A program made the translations under genes and the position numbers. The notes under the pieces are model-generated. The model was not told the DNA's origin. It saw nothing but the letters and a program-made list of their open reading frames with translations, and ran no database searches. From an uncultured Pelagibacteraceae bacterium (GTDB lineage: Bacteria; Pseudomonadota; Alphaproteobacteria; Pelagibacterales; Pelagibacteraceae), in contig CACFPS010000003.1 in NCBI GenBank assembly GCA_902568235.1, positions 62,001 to 126,000 on the forward strand: a stretch of 64,000 nucleotides of DNA, written 5' to 3'. Below, one piece after another: positions 16,435 to 26,877 of this stretch (its first letter is position 1; each line of letters starts with the position of its first letter).

Positions 16435-17385
16435 CTATTTTATAACACGAATAGGGATGCCGGACACACAACTTTCTAGATTTTCAAACATTTGATTATA
16501 AAAAATAGAATAGTTTTCTGCTGTAACATATCCTATGTGTGGCAATAGCAATGCATTAGGCAAAAATCTTAATTTATGACTTGATGGCAAAGGCTCAATT
16601 TCATAAACATCAATACCTGCTCCAGCAATAACATTTGTTGAAAGAGCAATAATTAGGTCATCTTCATTGACTATATGGCCTCTAGAAGTATTTATTAAGA
16701 AAGCTGTTTTTTTCATTTTATCAAAATCATCTAATTTAATACAATCTTTATATCTTTCTCCTCCTTGAACATGAATTGAAATAAAATCAGAGTTTTGTAT
16801 TAAATCTTCTTTACTGCTCGGTAGCACATTTAGTTCTTTGCATTTATCTAAATTTAAATTTTCACTCCATGCCATAACTTGCATTCCAAAAACTTTTGCT
16901 ATCTTTGCAACCTGAGATCCTACTCTTCCAAGTCCTATTATTCCTAAAATTTTCCCTTTTAACTCAAGACCAATCGTTGTTTGCCAATAACCTTGAAACA
17001 TATTGTCAATTTCTGGTTTAATATTTTTTGCCAAACCTAAGATAAGTGCCCATGTCAACTCACATGTTGGATTAATATTTATTTCAGTCCCAGTTACAAC
17101 GATTTTTCTTTTATTTGTAGCTTCAAGATCAATTGCTTTATTTCGCATACCACTTGTTGCTATGTATTTTAATTTTTTTAAACTATTAATTAGATTTGAA
17201 GTAATTTTTGTTCTCTCTCTCATAACTAACAAAGCTTCAAATTCTTTTAATTTATCAATTGCATCATCTTCATTTTCAAAAGGTTCTTTAAATACTTTTA
17301 TCTCATATCTTCCTGACAATTTTTTTAAATCTACAAACTCTTGTGCTACGTTCTGATAATCATCTAATATTGCAACTTTAAGCAT
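16435..17385 (-). CDS. D-isomer-specific 2-hydroxyacid dehydrogenase
   Basis: A 316-residue NAD-dependent dehydrogenase with the expected two-domain layout. The NAD site is GIIGLGRVGSQVAKIA. The catalytic triad positions are visible as Arg in NTSRGHIVNEDDL, Glu in GIDVYEIEPLP and His in LLPHIGY. It would interconvert a 2-oxoacid and a D-2-hydroxyacid; the substrate is not clear (D-3-phosphoglycerate and hydroxypyruvate types are possible, though no ACT domain is present). It overlaps the upstream DMT permease by 8 bases. Confidence 0.85.
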   Translation of the reverse strand: MLKVAILDDYQNVAQEFVDLKKLSGRYEIKVFKEPFENEDDAIDKLKEFEALLVMRERTKITSNLINSLKKLKYIATSGMRNKAIDLEATNKRKIVVTGTEININPTCELTWALILGLAKNIKPEIDNMFQGYWQTTIGLELKGKILGIIGLGRVGSQVAKIAKVFGMQVMAWSENLNLDKCKELNVLPSSKEDLIQNSDFISIHVQGGERYKDCIKLDDFDKMKKTAFLINTSRGHIVNEDDLIIALSTNVIAGAGIDVYEIEPLPSSHKLRFLPNALLLPHIGYVTAENYSIFYNQMFENLESCVSGIPIRVIK

Positions 17386-18292
17386 TTAATTTTTTTTTGT
17401 TAGATAGCACTATTCCTGAAATGATAAAAATAGCTCCCAGAAAATGATAAAACATAATTTTTTCTTTAAAAATTATCATTGCCATAACTGCTCCTAATAT
17501 AGGCATTAAATGTAAATATACACCTGCGCGATTTGCTCCAATTAATCCAACTCCTTTTATCCAAAAAAAGAAAGAAATGATGCCAGGGAAAAAAATAACA
17601 TAAATCAAAATTAGGAAGAATGGAATATCAAGCTTGATTTGATTTCCAAAATTTAAATCAATAAAATAAAATGGAATTAAAATAATAACTCCAAAACCTA
17701 TAACAACTTGTAATAGAGTTATTTGAGACAATTCATATTTTTTTTTTTTTAACAATGCAGAATAAATGGACCAGGAGAACATTGCGATTAACATTGTTAA
17801 ATCTCCTCTATTAAAATCCAAATTTTTTAATATTTCAATATCTGCTTTTGTTATAATGAGCAAAACACCAGCTAAAGAAAGCGCAACACCAAAAATTTGA
17901 AAAATATTAGTTTTTTCTATTTTTAATAGAGTTGAAAAAAATATAATCATAACTGGAACAACAGATATCATTAAAACGCCAGTAATAACTTGTGTAAATT
18001 TTAAAGAGTAAAAAAGAGCTGAATTAAAAATACTTACTGCAGTTATTCCTAAAATTATAAAAATTCCAAAATTTTTTAAAATATATTCTTTTTTTTGAAT
18101 TAGCTCTTTATAAGTAAATGGCAGCAATAAAAACCAAGCAATAAGCCATCTATAAAAGTTTAATGATATAGGTGGTATTTCATTGATGCTTGCAGTTTTT
18201 CCAACAATAAAATTACCTGCCCAAAAAAGAGTTGCACAAAATAAGTAAATAGAAGCTATATAAATTGTTCTATTTTGAATCATTAAATGCAT
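17378..18292 (-). CDS. EamA/DMT-superfamily permease
   Basis: A 304-residue protein with about ten hydrophobic helices in two EamA repeats, with the typical FWAGNFIVGKTA in the first helix and FFFWIKGVGLIGANRAGVYLHLMPILGAVMA in the second half. It overlaps the indolepyruvate oxidoreductase gene upstream by 23 bases and the dehydrogenase downstream by 8, so all three are translated from one message. A role in export or import of an amino acid or 2-oxoacid is plausible from the neighbours only. A run of ten T in the gene (near 17739-17750) does not break the frame. Confidence 0.85.
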   Translation of the reverse strand: MHLMIQNRTIYIASIYLFCATLFWAGNFIVGKTASINEIPPISLNFYRWLIAWFLLLPFTYKELIQKKEYILKNFGIFIILGITAVSIFNSALFYSLKFTQVITGVLMISVVPVMIIFFSTLLKIEKTNIFQIFGVALSLAGVLLIITKADIEILKNLDFNRGDLTMLIAMFSWSIYSALLKKKKYELSQITLLQVVIGFGVIILIPFYFIDLNFGNQIKLDIPFFLILIYVIFFPGIISFFFWIKGVGLIGANRAGVYLHLMPILGAVMAMIIFKEKIMFYHFLGAIFIISGIVLSNKKKLNA

Positions 18293-21200
18293 TCATTAAA
18301 TTATTTCTATATTTTTCTGCAATTTTTATATTTTTTTCTTTTACATGTCCAAAACCTCTAATCTGATCTGGAAAAGAAGCTATATCCACAGCAATATTGT
18401 AATTTCTTACAGTTAATTTATTTCCAATTTCTAAAACAGTGTTTTTATAATCTTTAACTAATTTCCTTTCATTTTTTCTTTCTGAAAAATATCCAAATGG
18501 ATCAAATAAAGTGCCTCTTAAGAATTTAAGTTGATTTAAAATTTTAAATATAATTAAAAGCCATTGGCCAAACTTAATTTTTAATGGGTTTCCGGTAACT
18601 TTGTCTTTTTTATAAAATATTGGAGGCGCTAAATAAAAATTTATTTTATAATTTCCATCAAATTTTTTCTTAATTTTATTAATAAATTCATCACTAGAAT
18701 ATAATCTTGATACTTCATATTCATCTTTATACGCCATTAACTTAAAATAATTATTTAAAACCGCTGTTGAAAATTTATTTCCATTACCAATTTTTTCATC
18801 GGAAGTTTTCGCAAATTCAACTAGATCTCTAAATTGCTTGGCGTATTTTTCATTTTGATATTTAATTAAATAATTATATCTATCATCATATTTTTCTTCA
18901 AAATTACTTAAAATTTTATCTTTTTCAGAAACTGTATCTATTATTTCTTTTTTTAAATTTAATGAATGCCTTCCTAATCTGAAAGCATTAATATTTTCTT
19001 CTGCTCTAGCTCCATTCAATTTAATTGCATGCTCGATTGATTTTGCATTAATAGGTATTAAGCCTGACTGATATGCATATCCTACTAAATACATATTAGA
19101 TAAAATCGTATCTCCTAGAATTTTTGCAGTAATATTATTTGAAGGAATAAAAGTAACATTTTCTTTACCAATTAAACTAATTAAATTTTCTCTCATTTCA
19201 TCAAATGGTAAATGAAAATTCTTGTCTCTTGTAAATTCTCCAGTCATTACTTCATCAGAATTTACTATTGATTTTGTTATGTCTTTATCTATTGTTTTTA
19301 AAACTTCGTTATCGTTTGAAACTAATAGATCAAAACCCAGTAACAAATTTGTATCACCATATGAAAGTCTTATTGTACTAACTTCATTAGGATGTTTAAA
19401 AATTCTTAAAAAACTTTTCACAGAACCACCTTTTTGTGCAAGGCCAGTCATATCTAGCACTCCTGAGCCTTTGCCATCTATTTGAGCAGCAGTTGCCAAT
19501 ATTGCTCCAATTGTTACAACTCCGGTTCCACCTATTCCTGCAATCATTATTCCATATGAGTTTTTAATTTCAGGAATTATTGGATCTGAAATACTAGAAT
19601 TTATTTTTGTTAGTAATTCATTATTTTGGTTTTTTTTTAAACTTACATCTCCTTCAATAGATACAAAACTTGGACAAAATCCATCTACACATGTGTAATC
19701 TTTATTGCAATTAGACTGATCAATTTGTCTTTTTCTACCATACTCTGTCTCTACTGGTGTTATTGAAATACAATTTGATTGAATTCCACAATCTCCACAC
19801 CCTTCGCATACATTTTCGTTAATAAATATTTTTTTCTTTGGTTCGGGTAAAATTCCTTTTTTTCTTCGTCTTCTTTTTTCCGCAGCACATGTTTGGTCAT
19901 AAATTATAGCTGTAGTATCATTAATTTTACTTAATTCAATTTGCACATTAATTATATCTTTTCGGTCGTAAACTTTAGAATTTTTAGAAAAATTTTCGTT
20001 TAGATTATATTTGTGAGGTTCGTCAGTTATAATTGCTATTTCTTTAACTCCTTCTGCTTCAAGTTGTCTAGACATTTGAGCAACGGTTGGTAATCCATCC
20101 AAAGCTTGTCCTCCAGTTAAAGCAACAGCATCGTTATATAAAATTTTAAAAGTCATTTTAGTTTTCGCTGCTATCGCATGTCTGATGGATAGTATTCCTG
20201 AATGAATATAAGTACCATCTCCCATATTTTGAAAAACATGATCCGTATTGCTAAAAACTGACTCCCCAACCCATGTTGCTCCTTCGGAACCCATTTGAGA
20301 AAAGCCTTCATTATTCCTTCCCATGTGTGTAACTAAATATGCGCAGCTAATTCCTGTAATAGCTCTAGTATTTTCAGGTAGTCTTGTTGATGTGTTATGC
20401 GGACATCCTGAACAGAACCAAGCAATGCGTTTGAAATTAACCAAATCTCTTCCTTTATTGATTAAATTTCCTATAATATTTTTTTTTTCGCTAATAATGC
20501 TAGGTAAGGAATATTTTTTTAAATGTTCATATAATTTAATTGAAATTTCTCCTGGATCTAAAGCTCCAGATGAAACAAACAGATCTTTTCTTTCCTCATC
20601 TAACTTTCCTATAACTTTTATATTTTTATTTTTATTAAATAATATTTCCTTAATTTGAGTTTCAATAATAGATCTTTTTTCTTCTACAACTATAATTTTT
20701 TCTAATCCTTCTGCAAATTTTTCAATAATGCTCTCTTCTAATGGCCAAGGCATTGCAATTTTCAAAAACTTTATCCCAATATCTTTTGCATGATTTTGGT
20801 CTATTCCAATTTTTTCTAAAGCTAATTTTGTGTCTAAAAATGACTTACCAGTACTTACAATTCCTACTTTAGAATTTGGAGAGTCATAAATCATTTGATT
20901 TAATTCGTTAATTTTACAAAACTCCTTAACAAATTTTATTTTATGATAATGAAGACGATGTTCTTTTGTCTGGGCTGTATCTTGTAACCTGATATTCAAA
21001 CCTTCGTCTGGATAAAAATCTTTTGAAACTTCTTTTATTATAATTCTATCTTCATTCAAATCTACTGTGGCCCCTGAACTTACATTATCATGTACGCACT
21101 TAATTCCTATCCAACAACCACTTTGTCTAGATAGTTGAATACCATATAAACCATAATCTAAAATTTCTTGAACACCACTCGGGTTAAAAAATGGTATCAT

Positions 21201-21689
21201 TGCATCCATCATTGCAAATTCGCTTTGGTGTGAAGTGGTAGAAGACTCACAAATATGATCATCTCCCATTAATGCAAGGACACCTCCATATTTTGAAGTT
21301 CCTGCAAGATTTACGTGTTTCAATGCATCGCCGGCTCTATCAACTCCTGGACCTTTCCCATACCAAATTCCAAATACACCATCAAATTTTCCTTCACCTC
21401 TTAAATTAGATTGTTGAGTTCCCCATAATGATGTGGCAGCAAGTTCTTCATTTATGCCTGGTTGAAAATACACATTATGATCTTTTAAATAATCTATATT
21501 TTTTAAAATTTGCTGATCATATGCTCCCAAAGGAGATCCTCTATAGCCGGTAATGTAACATGCGGTATTTAATTTATTTTTTTTATCTTTTCTATTTTGA
21601 ACAATGGGTATTCTTACTAAAGCCTGAGAGCCAGTTAAGAAACGAACACCTGTTTGTAGTGTGTATTTATCTTCAAGTTTTATTTCCAC
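18270..21689 (-). CDS. Fused indolepyruvate ferredoxin oxidoreductase
   Basis: A 1139-residue single-chain 2-oxoacid:ferredoxin oxidoreductase, the form found in many Proteobacteria. The N-terminal pyrimidine-binding part starts with TGVRFLTGSQALVRIP. A middle thiamine-diphosphate domain includes FCSGCPHNTSTRLPE and MGRNNEGFSQMGSEGATWVG. A Cys-rich ferredoxin-like stretch at about 625-675 (CEGCGDCGIQSNC ... CVDGFCPSF) should hold Fe-S clusters. The gamma domain starts at GIGGTGVVTIGAIL, and a further C-terminal domain follows. It decarboxylates arylpyruvates (from aromatic amino acids) to acyl-CoA with ferredoxin as acceptor. Racemase and DadA-like genes lie just upstream. Confidence 0.9.
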   Translation of the reverse strand: MEIKLEDKYTLQTGVRFLTGSQALVRIPIVQNRKDKKNKLNTACYITGYRGSPLGAYDQQILKNIDYLKDHNVYFQPGINEELAATSLWGTQQSNLRGEGKFDGVFGIWYGKGPGVDRAGDALKHVNLAGTSKYGGVLALMGDDHICESSTTSHQSEFAMMDAMIPFFNPSGVQEILDYGLYGIQLSRQSGCWIGIKCVHDNVSSGATVDLNEDRIIIKEVSKDFYPDEGLNIRLQDTAQTKEHRLHYHKIKFVKEFCKINELNQMIYDSPNSKVGIVSTGKSFLDTKLALEKIGIDQNHAKDIGIKFLKIAMPWPLEESIIEKFAEGLEKIIVVEEKRSIIETQIKEILFNKNKNIKVIGKLDEERKDLFVSSGALDPGEISIKLYEHLKKYSLPSIISEKKNIIGNLINKGRDLVNFKRIAWFCSGCPHNTSTRLPENTRAITGISCAYLVTHMGRNNEGFSQMGSEGATWVGESVFSNTDHVFQNMGDGTYIHSGILSIRHAIAAKTKMTFKILYNDAVALTGGQALDGLPTVAQMSRQLEAEGVKEIAIITDEPHKYNLNENFSKNSKVYDRKDIINVQIELSKINDTTAIIYDQTCAAEKRRRRKKGILPEPKKKIFINENVCEGCGDCGIQSNCISITPVETEYGRKRQIDQSNCNKDYTCVDGFCPSFVSIEGDVSLKKNQNNELLTKINSSISDPIIPEIKNSYGIMIAGIGGTGVVTIGAILATAAQIDGKGSGVLDMTGLAQKGGSVKSFLRIFKHPNEVSTIRLSYGDTNLLLGFDLLVSNDNEVLKTIDKDITKSIVNSDEVMTGEFTRDKNFHLPFDEMRENLISLIGKENVTFIPSNNITAKILGDTILSNMYLVGYAYQSGLIPINAKSIEHAIKLNGARAEENINAFRLGRHSLNLKKEIIDTVSEKDKILSNFEEKYDDRYNYLIKYQNEKYAKQFRDLVEFAKTSDEKIGNGNKFSTAVLNNYFKLMAYKDEYEVSRLYSSDEFINKIKKKFDGNYKINFYLAPPIFYKKDKVTGNPLKIKFGQWLLIIFKILNQLKFLRGTLFDPFGYFSERKNERKLVKDYKNTVLEIGNKLTVRNYNIAVDIASFPDQIRGFGHVKEKNIKIAEKYRNNLMNAFNDSK

Positions 21690-21734
21690 AAATACAAATA
21701 TAGACCAATTAAATTTATTTTAATAATTAAATTT

Positions 21735-22433
21735 TTATTTTCTAAGATATTTTTTCATAGAAATGTTGGCCAATAATAAATTTGGATCAATAAAAACTTT
21801 TGATTTTTTTATTTTTTTAAAAGATTTATATGCAAAAATTGCTATGGGTAATTCGGTACAACCAAGTATTATTTTTTTACATTTCATTTTAACTAACTCA
21901 TTTACTGCAGGCCTAATTGTTTTTTCCGCTAATTTAATTTTTCCCATTTTCACAAATTTAATTGCTTTATTTACACTTAGCTTCTGTAGAGATTTTGATG
22001 GACTAATTAATTTGTAACTTTTGTTGAAATATTTACTGTACACTCCTGTTTTTAAAGTTGCCTCTGTACATAATATTCCAATTTTAGAATTTTTTTTGCA
22101 CTTTTTTTTGGTGAATAAATAAACTTCTTTTGGCATGCTTAATATTGGAATTTTAATTTTTTTCTGCAAGTCTTCATGCCAGTAATGAGCTGTGTTACAC
22201 GGAATAACTATGAACTTACAATTATTTTTTTGAAGTAGTAGGCTGCCTTTAGTCAAACTTTTAAGTACATTGTAATACTTTTTGATGTTCTCAGGTCTTT
22301 TTGGAATATTTGATTTGTTATATAAAATAAAAAGAGGATATTGCTGATCTGTTTTTCCTCTATTTAATAATGCAAGTTTATTGCAAAAATCGAGACCTGC
22401 CTGTGTTCCCATTCCTCCTAGTATTCCAATCAT
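21735..22433 (-). CDS. Aspartate/glutamate racemase family protein
   Basis: A 232-residue protein opening with IGILGGMGTQAGLDFC. It carries the two catalytic cysteine motifs of the family, VIPCNTAHYW (near residue 85) and ILGCTELP (near residue 193). These enzymes interconvert L- and D-aspartate or glutamate without cofactor. The next gene upstream is a D-amino acid dehydrogenase-like protein and the next downstream an arylpyruvate oxidoreductase, so a D-amino acid pathway is likely. The precise substrate is unknown. Confidence 0.85.
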   Translation of the reverse strand: MIGILGGMGTQAGLDFCNKLALLNRGKTDQQYPLFILYNKSNIPKRPENIKKYYNVLKSLTKGSLLLQKNNCKFIVIPCNTAHYWHEDLQKKIKIPILSMPKEVYLFTKKKCKKNSKIGILCTEATLKTGVYSKYFNKSYKLISPSKSLQKLSVNKAIKFVKMGKIKLAEKTIRPAVNELVKMKCKKIILGCTELPIAIFAYKSFKKIKKSKVFIDPNLLLANISMKKYLRK

Positions 22434-22477
22434 GTTTTTGTTTTAAATGTAATTTTATTTTTTTCCAGTTAATTAAA

Positions 22478-23740
22478 TCAAGAAAATCTTAAAGAGCTAT
22501 AAGCTTTTAGGTCTAAATTAGTATTTTCATTTGAAATCATTTTAGAAACTATTTTTCCAGATATGGCACCTAAAGTCCATCCTAAATGATGATGGCCAAA
22601 AGAATAAAATACATTTTTGTAATTCTTAGAATGACCTATAACAGGAAGATAGTCTGGCAATGTAGGTCTAAAACCTAGCCATTCATCGTCATGTTTATCT
22701 GGAAGGCCATCTAATAGATATTTTGCATTATTAATCAAATTTTTGACTCTTGATTTTGAAAGAGGATTTTTTAAACCTCCAAATTCAACTGTCCCTACTA
22801 CCCTCAGGCCCTGTTCCATTGGAGTCATTCCAAAACCTCTATTTTGAAATACAACTGGACGTGAAATTAAATGATCAAAGCCCTTGAAGTGAATATGATA
22901 ACCTCTTTCAGTATCTAATGGGATATTTTCATGCAATTTATCTGTTAATTTTTTTGAAAAAGCTCCACAAGAAATAACCAATTTATCAAATACAAATCTT
23001 TGTGCCTCAGACCTTATTACTGGATTATTTTCATCAAAATTTAATTCCTGGATATTTAATTTCAAAAATTTTCCACCTTTTTTTAAAAAATTTTCAAATA
23101 ATTTAACCCAAATTTTTCCTGGATTTTTTGCATGTCTTGCTTTTTTATAGAAAACTCCAGCATGGTAAATATTTTTTATGTTTGGTTCTAGGTCATGAAT
23201 TTCTTTTTTATTTAGTAATTGTTGTTCAGCGCCTATTTCTTTTCTTATGTTTATTTCAAGCTCTCTGCTTTTAAGATTTTGATCATTCCAAATATATATA
23301 ATTCCTTTATTTTCAACTAATCCGGATAAATTAATGTCCTCAAATAATTCATCATATGCTGGCAAAGCTAAATCTAATATCTGATGCATATATTTAGCTG
23401 TATGCATCATATTTTTTTTACTACAATTTTTCAAAAATTTAAAAAACCAAGGAATCATTTTGGGTACGTAGTTCCATTTCAAGGCTAAGGGACCTGCGGT
23501 ACTTAAAAGCATAGCTGGAATATCTGTAATTATATCAGGTCTATTCATGGGCACAGAGGCGTAAGGAGAAAAATGTCCAGCATTTCCATAAGAAGCGGCC
23601 TGATGTCCGGGTTCTGATCTATCGAATAAGGTTACTTGATGACCTTTTTTTTGAAGAAACAACGCATTACATACGCCTTGGATGCCCGCTCCTATAATGC
23701 CAACTTTAAAAATTTTTTCTCCCACATCTGGAATATACAA
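22478..23740 (-). CDS. DadA-like D-amino acid dehydrogenase (FAD)
   Basis: A 420-residue FAD oxidoreductase of the DAO family. The Rossmann motif GIIGAGIQGVCNALFLQKKGHQVTLFDR comes 12 residues in, followed by the DadA-like SYGNAGHFSPYASVPM. The C-terminal GFRPTLPDYLPVIGHS and FGHHHLGWTLGAISGK also fit DadA. It would oxidise a D-amino acid to the 2-oxoacid at the inner face of the membrane. It lies 44 bases upstream of the racemase gene on the same strand. The first residues (MYIPDVGEKIF) are slightly longer than usual; an internal start is possible. Confidence 0.83.
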   Translation of the reverse strand: MYIPDVGEKIFKVGIIGAGIQGVCNALFLQKKGHQVTLFDRSEPGHQAASYGNAGHFSPYASVPMNRPDIITDIPAMLLSTAGPLALKWNYVPKMIPWFFKFLKNCSKKNMMHTAKYMHQILDLALPAYDELFEDINLSGLVENKGIIYIWNDQNLKSRELEINIRKEIGAEQQLLNKKEIHDLEPNIKNIYHAGVFYKKARHAKNPGKIWVKLFENFLKKGGKFLKLNIQELNFDENNPVIRSEAQRFVFDKLVISCGAFSKKLTDKLHENIPLDTERGYHIHFKGFDHLISRPVVFQNRGFGMTPMEQGLRVVGTVEFGGLKNPLSKSRVKNLINNAKYLLDGLPDKHDDEWLGFRPTLPDYLPVIGHSKNYKNVFYSFGHHHLGWTLGAISGKIVSKMISNENTNLDLKAYSSLRFS

Positions 23741-23800
23741 TGATATTATAATTACAATATATGTTATTTGATCGCGGCTTAAACTTCAAAGTAAATTAAT

Positions 23801-24925
23801 TTAAGCAATTTGTTCTTGATTATATATTTTGCAACTCATTGCTATACTTAAACCCAACATAATTGATAGCATGGAAGAGCCTCCATAAGACATGATTGGC
23901 AAAGGAGATCCAACAATTGGAAGTAATCCTAGCACCATTGCTACATTTACAAACACATATAAAAATAATGCAGATGCAAAACCAAAACAATAAAGCCTAG
24001 AAAAAAAACTTCTATTTAAAAAACCTATTCTTATAATTCTATATATTAGCAGGGCATACAAAAGTAATAAAACTATTGATCCAACAAAACCAAATTCCTC
24101 TGAAAATAAAGTAAAGATGAAGTCTGTATGTTTCTCAGGTAAAAACTCTAGATAACTTTGTGTTCCTTTTAAAAAACCTTTGCCTAAAAGCCCTCCGGAT
24201 CCAATAGCAATTTTTGATTGTATAATCTGATAACCGGCTCCAAGTGGGTCTCTATCAGGATTAAAAAACGTTAGTATTCTTGATTTTTGATATGGCTCTA
24301 ACATTGAAATTACAAATGGAAGAGATACTATTAACATTAGGCTAGAGTATACAAAATATTTTATATTTATTCCTGCTAACCAAATAATTGCTGCTCCACT
24401 ACCAGCTATTAATATGGCTGTTCCCAAATCAGGTTGACTAATAACAAGATAACAAGGAATTATAATTAATATAATAGGTTGTAGTAAAAACTTATAACTT
24501 TGAATATCTATGTTTTGCATACGGTGATAATATCTAGAAAAGCAAACAATGATTGCTATCTTCATGAGTTCGGATGGTTGCAAATTTAAAAAATATAAAT
24601 CTAACCATCTTTTTGATCCAGAGGCTGTTATTCCAAAAAATAGGACAATTAGAAGTAAAACAATTCCAAACAAATAGAATAAATACGCATTACGATACCA
24701 TGTAGAAATTTTTACAAATGACAAGACTAAAAATAGAACAAAGAAAAGAGAAAGTCTTATAAGATGATTTTTTGTATAATATGAAAATTTACCTCCCTCG
24801 GTAGAGTAAATTGCAAATACACTTATAGCTCCAATTAAAATAACTAGTAAAATTAAAAAATAATCTATTGATTTTAATTTTTCAAAAAAACTATAACCTG
24901 TTACCTGAAATCTTTCTGTTAGCAT
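23801..24925 (-). CDS. rodA: Rod-shape SEDS glycosyltransferase RodA
   Basis: A 374-residue SEDS-family peptidoglycan polymerase with about ten membrane helices. Family markers are seen in GSKRWLDLYFLNLQPSELMKIA, ISQPDLGTAILI, GLLGKGFLKGTQSYLEFLPEKHTDFIF and LPIMSYGGSSML. It builds glycan strands with its partner PBP2, whose gene overlaps it by one base directly upstream. It is the last gene of the mreBCD-mrdA-rodA group. Confidence 0.95.
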   Translation of the reverse strand: MLTERFQVTGYSFFEKLKSIDYFLILLVILIGAISVFAIYSTEGGKFSYYTKNHLIRLSLFFVLFLVLSFVKISTWYRNAYLFYLFGIVLLLIVLFFGITASGSKRWLDLYFLNLQPSELMKIAIIVCFSRYYHRMQNIDIQSYKFLLQPIILIIIPCYLVISQPDLGTAILIAGSGAAIIWLAGINIKYFVYSSLMLIVSLPFVISMLEPYQKSRILTFFNPDRDPLGAGYQIIQSKIAIGSGGLLGKGFLKGTQSYLEFLPEKHTDFIFTLFSEEFGFVGSIVLLLLYALLIYRIIRIGFLNRSFFSRLYCFGFASALFLYVFVNVAMVLGLLPIVGSPLPIMSYGGSSMLSIMLGLSIAMSCKIYNQEQIA

Positions 24926-26877
24926 TAGGCCGAATTTGTATTTATATTTCTCATTTGATTCCTTATTTCATGTCTATCAATGATTTTTTTAATTAATTTT
25001 TTTGCTATAGGTGCGGCAGTTTTACTTCCTGATCCACCATGTTCAATTATGACACTTATGGAATATCTGGGATTTTTATAAGGTGCAAAGGCTATATATA
25101 AAGCGTGATCTCTATTTTTATAATCAATTTGTGAAATATCTAGATCTAACTCTCTTTCCTTTTCCGTGATTCTTCTAACTTGCGATGTTCCAGTTTTTCC
25201 AGCAAATTGATATTTTAAATCATTATATCTTGAATTAAATGATGTTCCATAGAGCTCATTTGTTGATCCAAACATAGCATCTAACACAAACTTAATATTT
25301 GCATTGTTTTTATACATTCTGTCAAATGGTTGTATTTCAATTTCTTTTAAAAATTTATTTCCATTTGATAAATTTTGAATTTTAAGATCTTTCTGAATTT
25401 TTTCTTGAATTTCATTAAATTTAATACTTTGATCATTTATAATGTGTGGCTTTATTTTGTATCCCCCATTTGCAATTTGTGCATTCATTAAACACATTTG
25501 CAAAGGTGTTACTTGAATGTACCCCTGGCCAATGCCATTAATTACTGTTTCACCCAAATACCAACTTTGTTCTAAAGCATTTTTTTTCCATATTGTACTC
25601 GGAACTAAACCTTTCTTTTCTTCTATATAAATATCATTAAGAACTTTTGATCCCAGTCCATATCTTTTTGCAATGACTGATAGTCTATCTACGCCTAATA
25701 ACCTTGCCATTTCATAAAAATATATATCACAGGATTGTTTGATGGCATTTCTTAATCTCATATATCCATGGCCATTTTTTTTCCAACAATGATATTTGGC
25801 ACCATATAGTTCATAAGGGTGCTTGTGCCCCCTACAAAGTATTGGTTTTTCAGGGTTTATTGTACCAAATTCTAAAGCTGCTAGGGCAACTAAAGGTTTA
25901 AATGTTGAGCCTGGTGAATAAAGTCCTGCGATGGATTTGTTTATAAGAGGTTTGAGAGGATTGTTTTTAATCTTCTTCCAATCTTTTTTATTAATGCCAT
26001 GAGTAAACTTATTTGGATCATATGTCGGAGAAGATGCCATTGCAATTATTTCTCCTGTATAAATATCCATTACACATATTGATCCAGCTTTATCATTTAA
26101 TAATTTTTGAGCAAACTTTTGGGCTTCTATATCTACAGTAAGTTTTATTTGTTTACCTTGAGTTTCTTTAATATAATTAACTTGACTAATTCTTTTTCCC
26201 GATGCATTTACTTCATATCTTTTTATTCCATATTTTCCAATTAGCAAATTTTCTTGGGAGCTTTCTATTCCTGATTTTCCAACTTTTAATCCAGGAACTA
26301 AATTTTCTTTAATTTCTTTTTTTTCTATATCAGCTAGACTAGCATCTCCAACATAACCTATAATGTGCACCATATCATTAGAGTATGGATAATATCTGGA
26401 GGTTGATAAAACTGGTTTTGCTCCTTCAATCTCATGCAAATAAAGGTTAAGTTTAGAAAATTTTTCCCAAGAAAGATTATCTGATACAACTAGTGTATCC
26501 CAGGATTTAAGTTTTTCTTTTTTTTTATAAATTGTTCTTAAATCAAAGTCATTTAAATCAATAATATTTTTAATTTTGAAAATTGTTTTATTAAAATCTT
26601 TAACTTCATCTAATGCTAAATGTAACTGAAAAATTCTATCGTTTTTTGCTAAAGCTTTGTTAAAGTAATCAACTATTATTCCTCTTTGAGGAGGAGTTTT
26701 CCATTCCCTCAATCTATTTTTATCAGATAATATTTCGTATTTTTCTCTGTCAGATATTTGTAAATTATAGAGTCTTGAGGTAATGCCTGCGAAAATACAT
26801 AGCTTTGCAGCAGCCAAAATAAAAAGTCTTCGCGTAATTACTCTACTCTTTTCAATATTGCTTCCTCTATTCAACAT
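24925..26877 (-). CDS. mrdA: Penicillin-binding protein 2 (transpeptidase)
   Basis: A 650-residue class B PBP. It has an N-terminal membrane anchor (about 18-38), the dimerisation/pedestal region, and a transpeptidase domain with SxxK as GSTFKPL, SxN as SCD in KQSCDIYFYEMA, and KTG as AGKTGTSQ. It cross-links peptidoglycan during cell elongation together with RodA. It overlaps mreD upstream by 11 bases and rodA downstream by one base. Confidence 0.95.
   Translation of the reverse strand: MLNRGSNIEKSRVITRRLFILAAAKLCIFAGITSRLYNLQISDREKYEILSDKNRLREWKTPPQRGIIVDYFNKALAKNDRIFQLHLALDEVKDFNKTIFKIKNIIDLNDFDLRTIYKKKEKLKSWDTLVVSDNLSWEKFSKLNLYLHEIEGAKPVLSTSRYYPYSNDMVHIIGYVGDASLADIEKKEIKENLVPGLKVGKSGIESSQENLLIGKYGIKRYEVNASGKRISQVNYIKETQGKQIKLTVDIEAQKFAQKLLNDKAGSICVMDIYTGEIIAMASSPTYDPNKFTHGINKKDWKKIKNNPLKPLINKSIAGLYSPGSTFKPLVALAALEFGTINPEKPILCRGHKHPYELYGAKYHCWKKNGHGYMRLRNAIKQSCDIYFYEMARLLGVDRLSVIAKRYGLGSKVLNDIYIEEKKGLVPSTIWKKNALEQSWYLGETVINGIGQGYIQVTPLQMCLMNAQIANGGYKIKPHIINDQSIKFNEIQEKIQKDLKIQNLSNGNKFLKEIEIQPFDRMYKNNANIKFVLDAMFGSTNELYGTSFNSRYNDLKYQFAGKTGTSQVRRITEKERELDLDISQIDYKNRDHALYIAFAPYKNPRYSISVIIEHGGSGSKTAAPIAKKLIKKIIDRHEIRNQMRNINTNSA

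Noticed and set aside
17735-17755. Long T run in the DMT gene as a frameshift site
   Set aside because: The frame continues normally through the run and the protein is of family length.
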